64,000 bases of DNA, from positions 124,001 to 188,000 of the forward strand of contig NZ_WNLA01000014.1 in NCBI RefSeq assembly GCF_009720865.1, in the 5' to 3' direction. Both the position numbers and the translations under genes were made by a program. The DNA comes from Pseudoduganella ginsengisoli (GTDB taxonomy: Bacteria > Pseudomonadota > Gammaproteobacteria > Burkholderiales > Burkholderiaceae_D). How positions within the stretch are numbered: the first letter of the stretch is position 1; each line of letters begins with the position of its first letter. Positions 46,388 to 55,262 of the stretch are shown piece after piece. The notes under the pieces were generated by a model. The model did no database searches. It was not told where the DNA came from and saw only the letters and a program-made list of their open reading frames with translations.

Positions 46388-48967
46388 TCAGCCTTCCGCT
46401 ACCCGCTTGGCAATATGCGCCAGCGACTCTTCCACCTGATCGACCAGCACCAGGCACAGGTCGCCCGGCTGCAAACGGTTCAGCGCCGTGTCAATCGCGA
46501 TAAATTCGCCATTGATTTCATCGATGTGCGTGGTGCGCGGCGCACCGTTCAAGCCTTCGCGCAGCAGGCGCACCACTTCGCCGTCTTCACGGCCGCGCTG
46601 GCACGCGTCCTGGTACAGCACCACGTCGTCAAAGGCGCGGCCCAGGATTTCCGTTTGCTGGCGGATGTCTTCGTCGCGGCGGTCGCCGGCGCCGGAAATC
46701 ACCACCGCGCGGCGTTTCGCCGGCAGCGCATCGACTGCCTGCACCAGCGCCAGCATCGCGTCCGGGTTATGGCCATAGTCGGCAATCACGGTCGCGCCCT
46801 TGAAGTCGAACATGTTGAAACGGCCCGGCGCATTGGCCGAATCGTTGTCGAACGTGGCCAGGCCCTTGCGGATCGATGCCCAGTCAATGCCGGCGCCCCA
46901 GGCAGCCGCCACGGACGCCATGACGTTTTCAACCTGGAAGCCGATCGCGCCGTTTTTCGTGATCGGGACTTCCGACAGCGGGATGCGTTCTTCCGCCTTG
47001 CCTTCCACGCATACGACGCAGCCATCGTCCACGTACACGGTACGGCGGCCCTGCGCAATGTGCGTCGCGATAACCGGGTGCTCGCGGTCGGCGCCAAAGA
47101 ACGTGACCTTGCCACGGCACGAAGCCGCCATGCCTGCCACGATCGGATCGATCGCGTTCAATACGGCGACGCCGTTCTTGTCCACGTTTTGTACGATCAC
47201 GCGCTTCAATACCGCCAGGTCTTCCACGGTCGTGATGTAGTTCAGGCCCAGGTGGTCGCCCGCGCCAATGTTGGTCACGACTGCCACTTTGCAGCGGTCG
47301 AACGCCAACCCTTCACGCAAGATACCGCCACGCGCCGTTTCAAACACAGCCGCATCGACATCCGGATGCTGCAGCACATTGCGCGCGCTGCGCGGGCCCG
47401 AACAGTCGCCGCTGTCGGTGCGGCGGCCATTGATGTAGACGCCGTCGGTATTGGTCATGCCCACGCGCAGGCCGGACGCCGCCATCAGGTGCGCCGTCAG
47501 CCGCACGGTAGTGGTCTTGCCGTTGGTGCCAGTGACCGCCACGACAGGAATACGGCCATCGTCGCCCTCTGGGAACATGGCGGAAATGATGGCTTCGCCC
47601 ACCGGCCGGCCTTTGCCGTACGATGGCGACAAGTGCATGCGCAGGCCAGGCGCCGCGTTGACTTCCACCACGCCGCCGCCTTGCGCTTCGATCGGCTGCA
47701 GCACGCTGTCGCACACGACGTCCACGCCGCAAATATCGAGGCCGATCATTTGCGCCGCTTCGACGGCGCGCGCCGCCACTTCCGGATGCACGTCATCCGT
47801 CACGTCGGTGGCGGAACCGCCGGTCGACAGGTTGGCGTTGTTACGCAGGATCACGCGCTGGCCGTGCGGCGGAACCGAATCCGCATTCAAGCCTTGCAGC
47901 GCCAGGCGTTCCAGCGCGATGTCATCGAAACGGATCTTGGTGAGGGACGTGGCATGGCCGGAACCGCGGCGCGGGTCGGCATTGACGGTTTCCACCAGCT
48001 GGCGCACCGAGTGCACGCCATCGCCCACCACGTGCGGCGGATCGCGGCGTGCGGCGGCCACCAGCTTGTTGCCGATGACGAGCAAGCGGAAATCATGGCC
48101 CGGCAGGAAGCGCTCGACGAGAATGTCATCGCGGAATTCGCGGGCGGCGGCAAACGCCTTGTCGATCTGTTCGCGCGTGGTGACGTTGACCGTGACACCC
48201 TTGCCCTGGTTGCCATCTTTCGGCTTGACCACGACCGGCACGTCTGGCACGCCGATTTCCACGGCGGCTTTCCACGCATCGTCTGCATCCTCGACGGAAC
48301 GGCCATGCGGCACCGGCACGCCGGCCGCGTCCAGCAGTTTTTTCGTCAATTCCTTGTCTTGCGCGATGGTCTCGGCAATGGCGCCGGTGGAATCCATCTC
48401 GGCAGCCTGGATGCGGCGCTGGCGCGAACCCCAGCCAAACATCACCATCGACCCTTTGGTCATGCGCTTGAACGGGATATTGCGCACCACGGCAGCGTGC
48501 ACGATGGCGCCCGTACTTGGACCCAGGCGCTCATCTTCATCCAGGTCGCGCAAGCGGTGCAGCGCGTCGGCCAGGTCGAACGGCGTGTCGTCCAGCGCAG
48601 ACTTGATCAACTGTTCGGCCAGTTCCACGGCCAGACGGCCCACTTCTTCTTCCGTGTATTCCACCACCATCTGGTAGATGCCCGGCTCCAGTGTCGGGCT
48701 GGTGCGGCTGAAGGTCACAGGGCAGCCTGCTTCGGCTTGCAGCGCCAGCATCGTCAGTTCCAGCACATGCGCCATCGGCACCGCATCGTTATGGCCGATC
48801 GGCTGCAGCGCAGCGATGCCCGGGAAGCGCGCACGCAGGCGGACTTCGAACCCCGGCAGCAAATCGATGTTCTCTTCCTGCGGCGAGCAGGAAACGATGG
48901 CTTCGATTGCCGTGTGGTGGCTCCAAAGATTAGGGCCGCGCAGCGCGCGGATGCGTTTAACTTCCAT
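46388..48967 (-). CDS. cphA: Cyanophycin synthetase (complete, CphA1 type)
   Basis: 859 residues. An N-terminal domain (about 1-160), an ATP-grasp domain (about 220-470) with PVVVKPKDGNQGKGVTVNV, and a C-terminal Mur-ligase-like domain with intact P-loop TGTNGKTTTVRLTAHLM make it a full synthetase. It builds the reserve polymer of a poly-Asp backbone with Arg side chains, using two ATP sites: backbone Asp and side-chain Arg addition. It lies 25 bases downstream of the shorter paralog and ends at a terminator. No cyanophycinase or isoaspartyl dipeptidase lies in the window. Confidence 0.94.
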   Translation of the reverse strand: MEVKRIRALRGPNLWSHHTAIEAIVSCSPQEENIDLLPGFEVRLRARFPGIAALQPIGHNDAVPMAHVLELTMLALQAEAGCPVTFSRTSPTLEPGIYQMVVEYTEEEVGRLAVELAEQLIKSALDDTPFDLADALHRLRDLDEDERLGPSTGAIVHAAVVRNIPFKRMTKGSMVMFGWGSRQRRIQAAEMDSTGAIAETIAQDKELTKKLLDAAGVPVPHGRSVEDADDAWKAAVEIGVPDVPVVVKPKDGNQGKGVTVNVTTREQIDKAFAAAREFRDDILVERFLPGHDFRLLVIGNKLVAAARRDPPHVVGDGVHSVRQLVETVNADPRRGSGHATSLTKIRFDDIALERLALQGLNADSVPPHGQRVILRNNANLSTGGSATDVTDDVHPEVAARAVEAAQMIGLDICGVDVVCDSVLQPIEAQGGGVVEVNAAPGLRMHLSPSYGKGRPVGEAIISAMFPEGDDGRIPVVAVTGTNGKTTTVRLTAHLMAASGLRVGMTNTDGVYINGRRTDSGDCSGPRSARNVLQHPDVDAAVFETARGGILREGLAFDRCKVAVVTNIGAGDHLGLNYITTVEDLAVLKRVIVQNVDKNGVAVLNAIDPIVAGMAASCRGKVTFFGADREHPVIATHIAQGRRTVYVDDGCVVCVEGKAEERIPLSEVPITKNGAIGFQVENVMASVAAAWGAGIDWASIRKGLATFDNDSANAPGRFNMFDFKGATVIADYGHNPDAMLALVQAVDALPAKRRAVVISGAGDRRDEDIRQQTEILGRAFDDVVLYQDACQRGREDGEVVRLLREGLNGAPRTTHIDEINGEFIAIDTALNRLQPGDLCLVLVDQVEESLAHIAKRVAEG

Positions 48968-48992
48968 TACCTTGTCCTGTTTGGGGTGTCTA

Positions 48993-51158
48993 TCAGTTGG
49001 CCTTGAACGTGCGCAGCGCGGCGGCAATCAGGCTCGGTTCCAGGCCCAGCGCCCAGCCGGCGCCGATGGCGGCCAGCACGGCTTCTTCATTGCCTTTTTG
49101 GCTGGCCGGCATGCACGACAGCGGCAGCACAGCCACTTCATTGGCGCCGGCCGCCAGCACAAAGCCATTCTGGCGCATGAATACAGCGCGCTCGCCATCC
49201 TGGCGGTGTTCAACGATGGCCGGCGTATTTTCATCCAGCGCATAGAAGATCACGAAGCCGTCCGACAAGTCAGCCATTTCCACCACGCGCGGGTCTTCCG
49301 CATTCAGCACGGCGGCGCCTTCCGGCAGCACCACATCCACTTGCGTACGCAGCACGCTGTACATGTCGTCCGCATCGCGGATAAAGAATTCCGCCAGGTC
49401 TTCATGGCCGCTGCTGTCGGTGACGATGCCGACCAGGCATTTGTCGTACGCCAGACCTTCGGACAAGATCATGCGGTTGCCGTTATGGAATACGGCAGCT
49501 TCAACGTTGCGGTTCAGCAGCAGGCGCTGGCCGGAATCCCACGCGGAGAGCGGACCGCGCGGCACCTTGCGGCCATTCAGGTATATCCCTTCTTCGCAGG
49601 CCAGGCCCGTCATCTTGCCGGCCACCTGCAGCAGCCATGCCGTCAGTTTCGCAATCAGCACGGAATGGCGTTCACCGGCCACGCCCACCACAGGGATGCG
49701 GCCGGTTTCGTCGGCGGCAAACAGCTGGTCGACAATGGCAGCCCCCACAGGACGGGGCTGCGACCCCTCGGCAGGTTTCAAATGCGCCAGCAAGCCTGGG
49801 CTGGCGTTGACTTCGATAATTGCGCCGCCCTGCTCTTCCAGCGGCTTGGAAATGTCTTGCGCCACCAGGTCGATGCCGGCAATGTCCAGGCCCACGACGC
49901 GGGCAGCCAAGGTGGCCATTTCCGCCACATCCGGGTGCACCAGGTCTGTCACGTCGACAGCCACGTTGCCGTTGGGCTGGATCAGCACTTGCTGGCCGGC
50001 GTGCGGCACGGATGTATGCGTCATGTTTTGACGCTGCAATTCCAGGATGATTTCACCGGAAATGTCCGGCTGCACCAGTCCCAGCGGCTTGTCTTCCGTG
50101 GTGCCGCGGCGCGGATCCGTATTGATCTGGCTATTGCACAGTTCAAGGATGTTGTGCTTGCCGTCGCCGGTGACCCACAGCGATTCGCCCATGGCGGCGG
50201 CAATCATGCGCTTGCCCACCACCAGCAAGCGGTGCTCATTGCCCGGAATAAAGCGTTCAATGATGACGTTGCGGCTGCCGCCGCGCTGCACTGCCAGGTC
50301 GTAGGCGGCGCGCACGTCTTGTTCTTCGGTCAGGTTCAGCGTGACGCCACGGCCATGGTTGCCGTCGTACGGCTTGACGACCACCGGCACGCCGATGTCT
50401 TCGGCAGCTTCCCATGCGGCGTCTGCGCTGGTCACCAGTTCGCCTTCCGGCACCGGCACACCGGCCGAGGCCAGCAGCGACTTGGTCAAATCCTTGTCGC
50501 TGGCAATGCCTTCGGCAATCGCGCTGGTGGCATCGGTTTCCGCGGTCCAGATGCGGCGCTGGCGGGCGCCATGCCCCAGCTGCACCAGGTTACCGTCCGT
50601 CAATCGGATCGATGGAATGCGGCGGTCGGTCGCGGCATCGACGATATTGCTGGTCGATGGGCCCAGGCACAGGCTTTCCACCATGTCGGTGAGCTTTTGC
50701 ACGGTGGCCGCCACGTCGTACGGGCGGTCTTCAATGGCGGCCATTAGCAATTCGCGGCCGGCAGCCAGGGCTGCGCGCCCCACTTGTTCCTGGCGCGTGC
50801 GGAACGCCATTTTATAGATGACGCCGGCTTCCGACGTCTGGCGGGTCTTGCCAAAACCAGTACGCATGCCGGCCAGGTTTTGCAATTCCAGCACCACGTG
50901 TTCAAGGATGTGGCCAGCGTACGTGCCTTCACGCAGGCGTTCGTGGAAGCCGCCCCGTTCGCCCACACCGCAACGGTGCTCGATCAGGTGCGGCAACATG
51001 GCCGTCAGGCGCTCGTAGAGGCCAGGGATTTTGTCAGAGGGGTAGTTTTCCAGCTCGCCGATATCCAACCAGGCTTCGATGACCGGGCGGTACGTCCAGA
51101 TATTGGGTCCGCGCAGGTGTGTTACACGGAGAAATTCTATGTCTTTCTTCTTTGTCAT
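48993..51158 (-). CDS. cphA': Truncated cyanophycin synthetase paralog with ruined Mur-ligase P-loop
   Basis: 721 residues, with the same N-terminal (GPNIWTYRPVIEAW) and ATP-grasp (PVVVKPYDGNHGRGVTLNL) domains as its neighbour. The position of the Mur-ligase P-loop GTNGKTT reads GVAGERHSV: the Gly-Lys-Thr needed for ATP binding is gone, and about 120 C-terminal residues are missing. The C-terminal half still aligns (EEGIYLNGRKV, NVEAAVFHNGNRM). This resembles CphA2-like enzymes said to polymerise beta-Asp-Arg dipeptides from one active ATP site. Whether it acts alone or with CphA is unknown. It leads the operon. Confidence 0.9.
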   Translation of the reverse strand: MTKKKDIEFLRVTHLRGPNIWTYRPVIEAWLDIGELENYPSDKIPGLYERLTAMLPHLIEHRCGVGERGGFHERLREGTYAGHILEHVVLELQNLAGMRTGFGKTRQTSEAGVIYKMAFRTRQEQVGRAALAAGRELLMAAIEDRPYDVAATVQKLTDMVESLCLGPSTSNIVDAATDRRIPSIRLTDGNLVQLGHGARQRRIWTAETDATSAIAEGIASDKDLTKSLLASAGVPVPEGELVTSADAAWEAAEDIGVPVVVKPYDGNHGRGVTLNLTEEQDVRAAYDLAVQRGGSRNVIIERFIPGNEHRLLVVGKRMIAAAMGESLWVTGDGKHNILELCNSQINTDPRRGTTEDKPLGLVQPDISGEIILELQRQNMTHTSVPHAGQQVLIQPNGNVAVDVTDLVHPDVAEMATLAARVVGLDIAGIDLVAQDISKPLEEQGGAIIEVNASPGLLAHLKPAEGSQPRPVGAAIVDQLFAADETGRIPVVGVAGERHSVLIAKLTAWLLQVAGKMTGLACEEGIYLNGRKVPRGPLSAWDSGQRLLLNRNVEAAVFHNGNRMILSEGLAYDKCLVGIVTDSSGHEDLAEFFIRDADDMYSVLRTQVDVVLPEGAAVLNAEDPRVVEMADLSDGFVIFYALDENTPAIVEHRQDGERAVFMRQNGFVLAAGANEVAVLPLSCMPASQKGNEEAVLAAIGAGWALGLEPSLIAAALRTFKAN

Positions 51159-51177
51159 GTTTTTGCTCTTGTATCTC

Positions 51178-51197
51178 TCGCGGGGTATACTCCGCGA
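51178..51197. promoter_or_regulatory. Palindrome upstream of cphA'
   Basis: TCGCGG-g-GTATAC-t-CCGCGA is a 20-bp palindrome with a single mismatched pair, 20 bases before the cphA' ATG. It may be an operator for a local regulator or a leader hairpin near the ribosome binding site. It sits in the 215-base divergent region between cphA' and the ABC exporter gene. Confidence 0.5.
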
Positions 51198-51373
51198 AAG
51201 CTGGCCGCCCTCTTCTTTATAACGTCAAATGATGTATAGCTGACAGAATACCGTAATTGGTTGCCGCGTACAGCTTCCAAACGTCTCTTGGCCACCGGTT
51301 GGCGGTCATGCTATTTTCCCACTGTTTTTACTTCCTTGCCACGTGGCAAACCCGTACTGGAGTCTGTTGCACA

Positions 51374-53656
51374 ATGATAACAACACAACTTTCCTCTGAA
51401 TTAAGCCATACAGAACTACCTGAAGTATGGCGGCCAGAGGTGCAACTACAACTTGCCTCCGGGGAAAACGTTTTAAGTGCCCTCGAGGTTGACCTCGATG
51501 CCAGATTACATTTTGCCAAGGGTCTCGTCCTGCTGACCGAGCGCCGCATTATGGCACGCGCGCCGGGGGAAACGGTATGGCAATCTTGGCCTTATACCCC
51601 CGATTTAACGCTGAAACTGCATGACCATGCGGGCGTTGGCCATCTGGAATTAGTAAATCACCAACAACGGCTGGGCTCGTGGCGCTTCACGCTGGGCCAG
51701 AATTTGCTGGCCATCCGCCTGTCCGAAAAATTCACTGCATTGCGCGACAGCTTCGTCACGCAGCAGCCTATCGTCCAGAGCGAAGACCATATCTGCCCCA
51801 CCTGCAAGGCGCCGCTGGAGCCGGACCAGGATGAGTGCCCGATCTGCACCAAAGTCGTCCATACGCCGCCATCCACGTGGACGCTGTTCCGCCTGTGGCG
51901 CTTTGCGAAACCGTACCGCTGGCCCCTGCTGGCCGGATTTTCGCTGATGCTGCTGTCGACCGGCGCACACATGATTCCGCCGTACCTGACGATGCCGCTG
52001 ATGGACAACGTGCTGATTCCGTACCAGAACGGTGCGCCCGTCAATACGCACCTGGTGTGGCTGTACATGTCCGGCCTGTTCGGCTCCGCGCTGCTGGCGT
52101 GGGTGCTGGGCTGGGGCAAGACCTACGTGCTGGCCCTCGTGTCGGAACGCATCGGCGCCGACTTGCGCACGACCACGTATGAACACTTGCTGAAGTTGTC
52201 GCTGGAATACTTCGGCGGCAAGCGCACGGGCGACTTGATGTCGCGGATCGGGTCTGAATCCGACCGGATTTGCGTGTTCCTGTCGCTGCACTTGCTGGAC
52301 TTCGCGTCCGACGTGCTGATGATCGTCATGACGGGCGTCATCCTCGTGTCGATCGATCCGATGCTGGCCGCCATTTCCCTGCTGCCGCTGCCATTCATTG
52401 CGTGGCTGATCCACCTGGTGCGCGACAAGCTGCGCACCGGCTTTGAAAAAATCGACCGCGTGTGGGGCGAAGTCACCAACGTGCTGGCCGATACCATCCC
52501 CGGCATCCGCGTGGTGAAAGCGTTTGCGCAGGAATCGCGCGAAGCCAACCGCTTCCGCGTGGCCAATAAACACAACCTGGCCGTCAACGATAAATTGAAC
52601 AAGGTGTGGTCGCTGTTCTCGCCCACCGTGTCGTTCCTGACCGAACTGGGTTTGCTGGTGATCTGGGTCTTTGGTATCTGGCAAGTGTCGAAGCAGCACA
52701 TCACGGTCGGCGTGCTGACCGCGTTTGTCACGTATTCCAGCCGTTTCTATGGCCGTCTCGATTCCATGAGCCGTATCGTGTCCGTCACGCAGAAATCCGC
52801 GTCGGCCGCCAAGCGTATCTTCGACATCCTGGACCACGTGTCGTCCGTACCGGAACCAGCCAACCCGGTGAAATTGAAGAAAGTCGAAGGCAACATCGCG
52901 CTGCGCGAAGTAGGCTTCCGCTACGGCAACCGCGCCGTCAACCGCGGTATCAACATCAATATCAAGGCCGGTGAGATGGTGGGCCTGGTGGGCCACTCCG
53001 GTTCCGGCAAGTCCACGCTGGTGAACTTGATTTGCCGCTTCTACGACGTGTCGGAAGGCGCGATTTTGCTGGACGGCGTCGATATCCGCGCGCTGGCCGT
53101 GTCGGACTACCGCCGCAATATCGGCCTCGTGCTGCAGGAGCCCTTCCTGTTCTTCGGCACCATTGCGGAAAATATTGCCTATGGCCGCCCGGACGCCACG
53201 CGCGAACAAATCATTGCGGCAGCCCGCGCCGCCCACGCGCATGAATTCATCCTGCGCCTGCCGCAAGGCTACGATTCCATGGTGGGTGAACGCGGCCAGG
53301 GTTTATCGGGCGGCGAGCGCCAGCGTATCTCGATTGCCCGCGCACTGCTGATTGATCCGCCTATCCTGATCCTCGACGAAGCCACGGCATCGGTGGATTC
53401 GGAAACGGAAAAAGAAATCCAGAAAGCGCTGGACAACCTGGTGACGGGCCGTACGACGATCGCCATCGCCCACCGCTTGTCGACGCTGCAAAAGGCGGAC
53501 CGGCTGGTGGTGCTGGACCGCGGCAAAGTCGTGGAAGAAGGCGGCCATGATGAATTGATGGCCAAGGAAGGCGCGTATTATCGCCTGTACCAGGCCCAGG
53601 CCCGCAACGTCGACACGGATCTCGACGACGCCACCCGCAAACGCCACGACGACTGA
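51374..53656 (+). CDS. Cyanophycin-cluster ABC exporter with N-terminal zinc ribbon
   Basis: 760 residues. The start is a unique N-terminal region of about 170 residues, rich in beta strands and PH-like, ending in a zinc ribbon (CPTCKAPLEPDQDECPIC). A six-helix type IV exporter membrane domain (about 185-475) and an ATPase follow, with Walker A GHSGSGKST, signature LSGGERQR, Walker B LILDEA and H-switch AIAHRLST. It is a half-transporter expected to homodimerise. It diverges from cphA'-cphA and precedes DUF1854 and NUDIX genes by 5 and 6 bases. The family is known to accompany cyanophycin genes; its substrate is unknown. ATG 51374 has GGAG upstream. Confidence 0.88.
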   Translation: MITTQLSSELSHTELPEVWRPEVQLQLASGENVLSALEVDLDARLHFAKGLVLLTERRIMARAPGETVWQSWPYTPDLTLKLHDHAGVGHLELVNHQQRLGSWRFTLGQNLLAIRLSEKFTALRDSFVTQQPIVQSEDHICPTCKAPLEPDQDECPICTKVVHTPPSTWTLFRLWRFAKPYRWPLLAGFSLMLLSTGAHMIPPYLTMPLMDNVLIPYQNGAPVNTHLVWLYMSGLFGSALLAWVLGWGKTYVLALVSERIGADLRTTTYEHLLKLSLEYFGGKRTGDLMSRIGSESDRICVFLSLHLLDFASDVLMIVMTGVILVSIDPMLAAISLLPLPFIAWLIHLVRDKLRTGFEKIDRVWGEVTNVLADTIPGIRVVKAFAQESREANRFRVANKHNLAVNDKLNKVWSLFSPTVSFLTELGLLVIWVFGIWQVSKQHITVGVLTAFVTYSSRFYGRLDSMSRIVSVTQKSASAAKRIFDILDHVSSVPEPANPVKLKKVEGNIALREVGFRYGNRAVNRGININIKAGEMVGLVGHSGSGKSTLVNLICRFYDVSEGAILLDGVDIRALAVSDYRRNIGLVLQEPFLFFGTIAENIAYGRPDATREQIIAAARAAHAHEFILRLPQGYDSMVGERGQGLSGGERQRISIARALLIDPPILILDEATASVDSETEKEIQKALDNLVTGRTTIAIAHRLSTLQKADRLVVLDRGKVVEEGGHDELMAKEGAYYRLYQAQARNVDTDLDDATRKRHDD

Positions 53657-53661
53657 ACCCT

Positions 53662-54141
53662 ATGAACGACATCATCAAAACGCAATTTACGCTGTCGCGC
53701 GACGCTTTCGGCAAACTCAATCTCACCGACGCCACGGGCGAATTGCACGAAAACGTGTCGCCTGTGCGGGCGTTTCCCATCCAGGCGCCGGAATCCGGCA
53801 TTTCGCTGGTCAATACGGATGGCAAGGAAGTGGGCTGGATCGAGCACCTGGACCAGCTCAGCGGCGCCAATGCCGCGCTGGTGCGCGAAGAATTGCAGGG
53901 ACGCGAATTCATGCCGGAAATTTCTCGTATTGTTGCCGTGACCAGCTTTGCCACGCCCTGCACGTGGACCGTGGAAACCAGCCGTGGCCCCACGGACTTT
54001 GTGCTGCGCGGCGAGGAAGATATCCGCCGTATCGGTACCGACGCGCTGCTGGTTTCGGATACGCACGGGATACACTTCCTGATCCGCAACCAGTTCGAGC
54101 TGGATAAGCACAGCAAAAAAATCCTGGACCGCTTCCTGTAA
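53662..54141 (+). CDS. DUF1854 protein of the cyanophycin cluster
   Basis: 159 residues, soluble, no signal or membrane segment. It has the DUF1854 features ENVSPVRAFPIQAPESGISLV, VREELQGREFMPEISRI and the C-terminal RNQFELDKHSKKILDRFL. It follows the exporter gene by 5 bases and precedes the NUDIX gene by 6, so the three form an operon. Proteins of this family travel with cyanophycin-associated ABC transporters. It may be a cytoplasmic partner of the N-terminal region of the exporter; this is a guess. Confidence 0.88.
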   Translation: MNDIIKTQFTLSRDAFGKLNLTDATGELHENVSPVRAFPIQAPESGISLVNTDGKEVGWIEHLDQLSGANAALVREELQGREFMPEISRIVAVTSFATPCTWTVETSRGPTDFVLRGEEDIRRIGTDALLVSDTHGIHFLIRNQFELDKHSKKILDRFL

Positions 54142-54147
54142 TCGGCC

Positions 54148-54579
54148 ATGAAACAGAAATCCCTGTCCGCTGGCGCCGTCGTCATACACGGCTGGGGCGA
54201 CCAGCGCAAATACCTGCTGATGCGCTGTTTCCAGTACTGGGATTTCCCGAAAGGCATGGTGGAAAAAGGCGAATCGCCGTTCCTGGCGGCGCAGCGGGAA
54301 ATTGCCGAAGAAGCCACGTTGACGGATTTATCGTTCCCATGGGGCGAGGCTTATACGGAAACCGCGCCGTACGGCGACGGCAAGGTGGCCCGCTATTACC
54401 TGGCAGTCAGCGCCACGCAAGAAGTGGTGCTGGGTTATAGCGAAGAACTGGGCCAGCCGGAACACGATGAATTCCGCTGGCTCGATGTCGATGCCGCCCG
54501 TGCCCTGCTAGGGCCGCGGGTACGCGCCGTGCTGGAGTGGGGACACGCGCTATCCGCCACGCCTCCGCTGTCGCCGTGA
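54148..54579 (+). CDS. NUDIX hydrolase
   Basis: 143 residues. The NUDIX box is almost canonical: GMVEKGESPFLAAQREIAEEATL, in two overlapping parts, with Glu ligands in REIAEE and the usual late Gly replaced by Thr. Substrates of this class are nucleoside diphosphates linked to another group; the specific one is unknown. It is the last gene of the ABC-DUF1854-NUDIX operon opposite the cph genes. A nucleotide-signalling or housekeeping role near cyanophycin metabolism is inferred from place alone. Confidence 0.9.
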   Translation: MKQKSLSAGAVVIHGWGDQRKYLLMRCFQYWDFPKGMVEKGESPFLAAQREIAEEATLTDLSFPWGEAYTETAPYGDGKVARYYLAVSATQEVVLGYSEELGQPEHDEFRWLDVDAARALLGPRVRAVLEWGHALSATPPLSP

Positions 54580-54743
54580 GACGACAGTTTCCTTAACGCA
54601 ACTCTCACTCATTGTCGCTTTTCTTTACAGCACTACCTGTTCCGACTAGTATGAAACCAGTAAGTCACTGAAATGCAATAATTTTTAATTCCCGGTACGA
54701 AAATTGCCTTTATGGTATTGCGTAAGCTCTGACGGAGGTGGGT

Positions 54744-55247
54744 ATGGCTATCGCAAACCGCACTGTATGGCCGCTATTACTGCAAACAGCCATGAGCTTA
54801 TGCGCTGCTGCGGGGTCTGCCTTTGCCGAAGTGAAGAATACCGAAACACTTGCCGCGCTGACCGAAGACACTGCACCGGCACATGCCGGTCAACCTGTAC
54901 CACTCAACTGGCTGGAGCAGCCGTTGCATGCCCAAGCTAATCCCGGACTGGAAAGCCAGCCCGTCGATCTCCCCGCAACTGAAATAACAGCCAGCCAAAT
55001 CAAGCACATTGGACGCCAGCGCGAAGACCTGGACTTGTCTGCCAACGACTCCGCCGCCCAGCGTTGGAACTTGACGAACGATGAACCGCTGTTTGGCGAG
55101 CACTGGTGGCAGCCCGTCACGGGCATCGCTGCGGCATTACTGGTTGCCGTGCTGATGTACATGCGCCATCCCATCCAGCGCAAGCGCAAATACCGCCGTA
55201 CACCGCACGAACCAACCGGGGAATACAGCCGCAGGCGGCCACTGTAA
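54744..55247 (+). CDS. Hypothetical membrane-anchored protein with signal peptide
   Basis: 167 residues. A signal peptide (LLLQTAMSLCAAAGSAFA) leads to a polar, Asp/Gln-rich region. A C-terminal helix (VTGIAAALLVAVLMYM) and a very basic tail (IQRKRKYRRTPHEPTGEYSRRRPL) follow. The topology would put the polar middle in the periplasm and the basic tail in the cytoplasm. GGAGG precedes the ATG at 54744. I recognise no family. It is separated by 164 bases from the NUDIX gene and converges on the thioredoxin gene. Confidence 0.6.
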   Translation: MAIANRTVWPLLLQTAMSLCAAAGSAFAEVKNTETLAALTEDTAPAHAGQPVPLNWLEQPLHAQANPGLESQPVDLPATEITASQIKHIGRQREDLDLSANDSAAQRWNLTNDEPLFGEHWWQPVTGIAAALLVAVLMYMRHPIQRKRKYRRTPHEPTGEYSRRRPL

Positions 55248-55262
55248 GCCGGACCAGCTGCT

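Noticed and set aside
46361..49006. An 881-codon open frame on the plus strand opposite cphA
   Set aside because: Shadow of cphA; composition is His/Arg-rich without motifs, while the minus strand encodes intact ATP-grasp and Mur domains.
48678..50747. A 689-codon open frame opposite cphA'
   Set aside because: Same reason: antisense shadow of a conserved synthetase, with no ribosome binding site or domain of its own.
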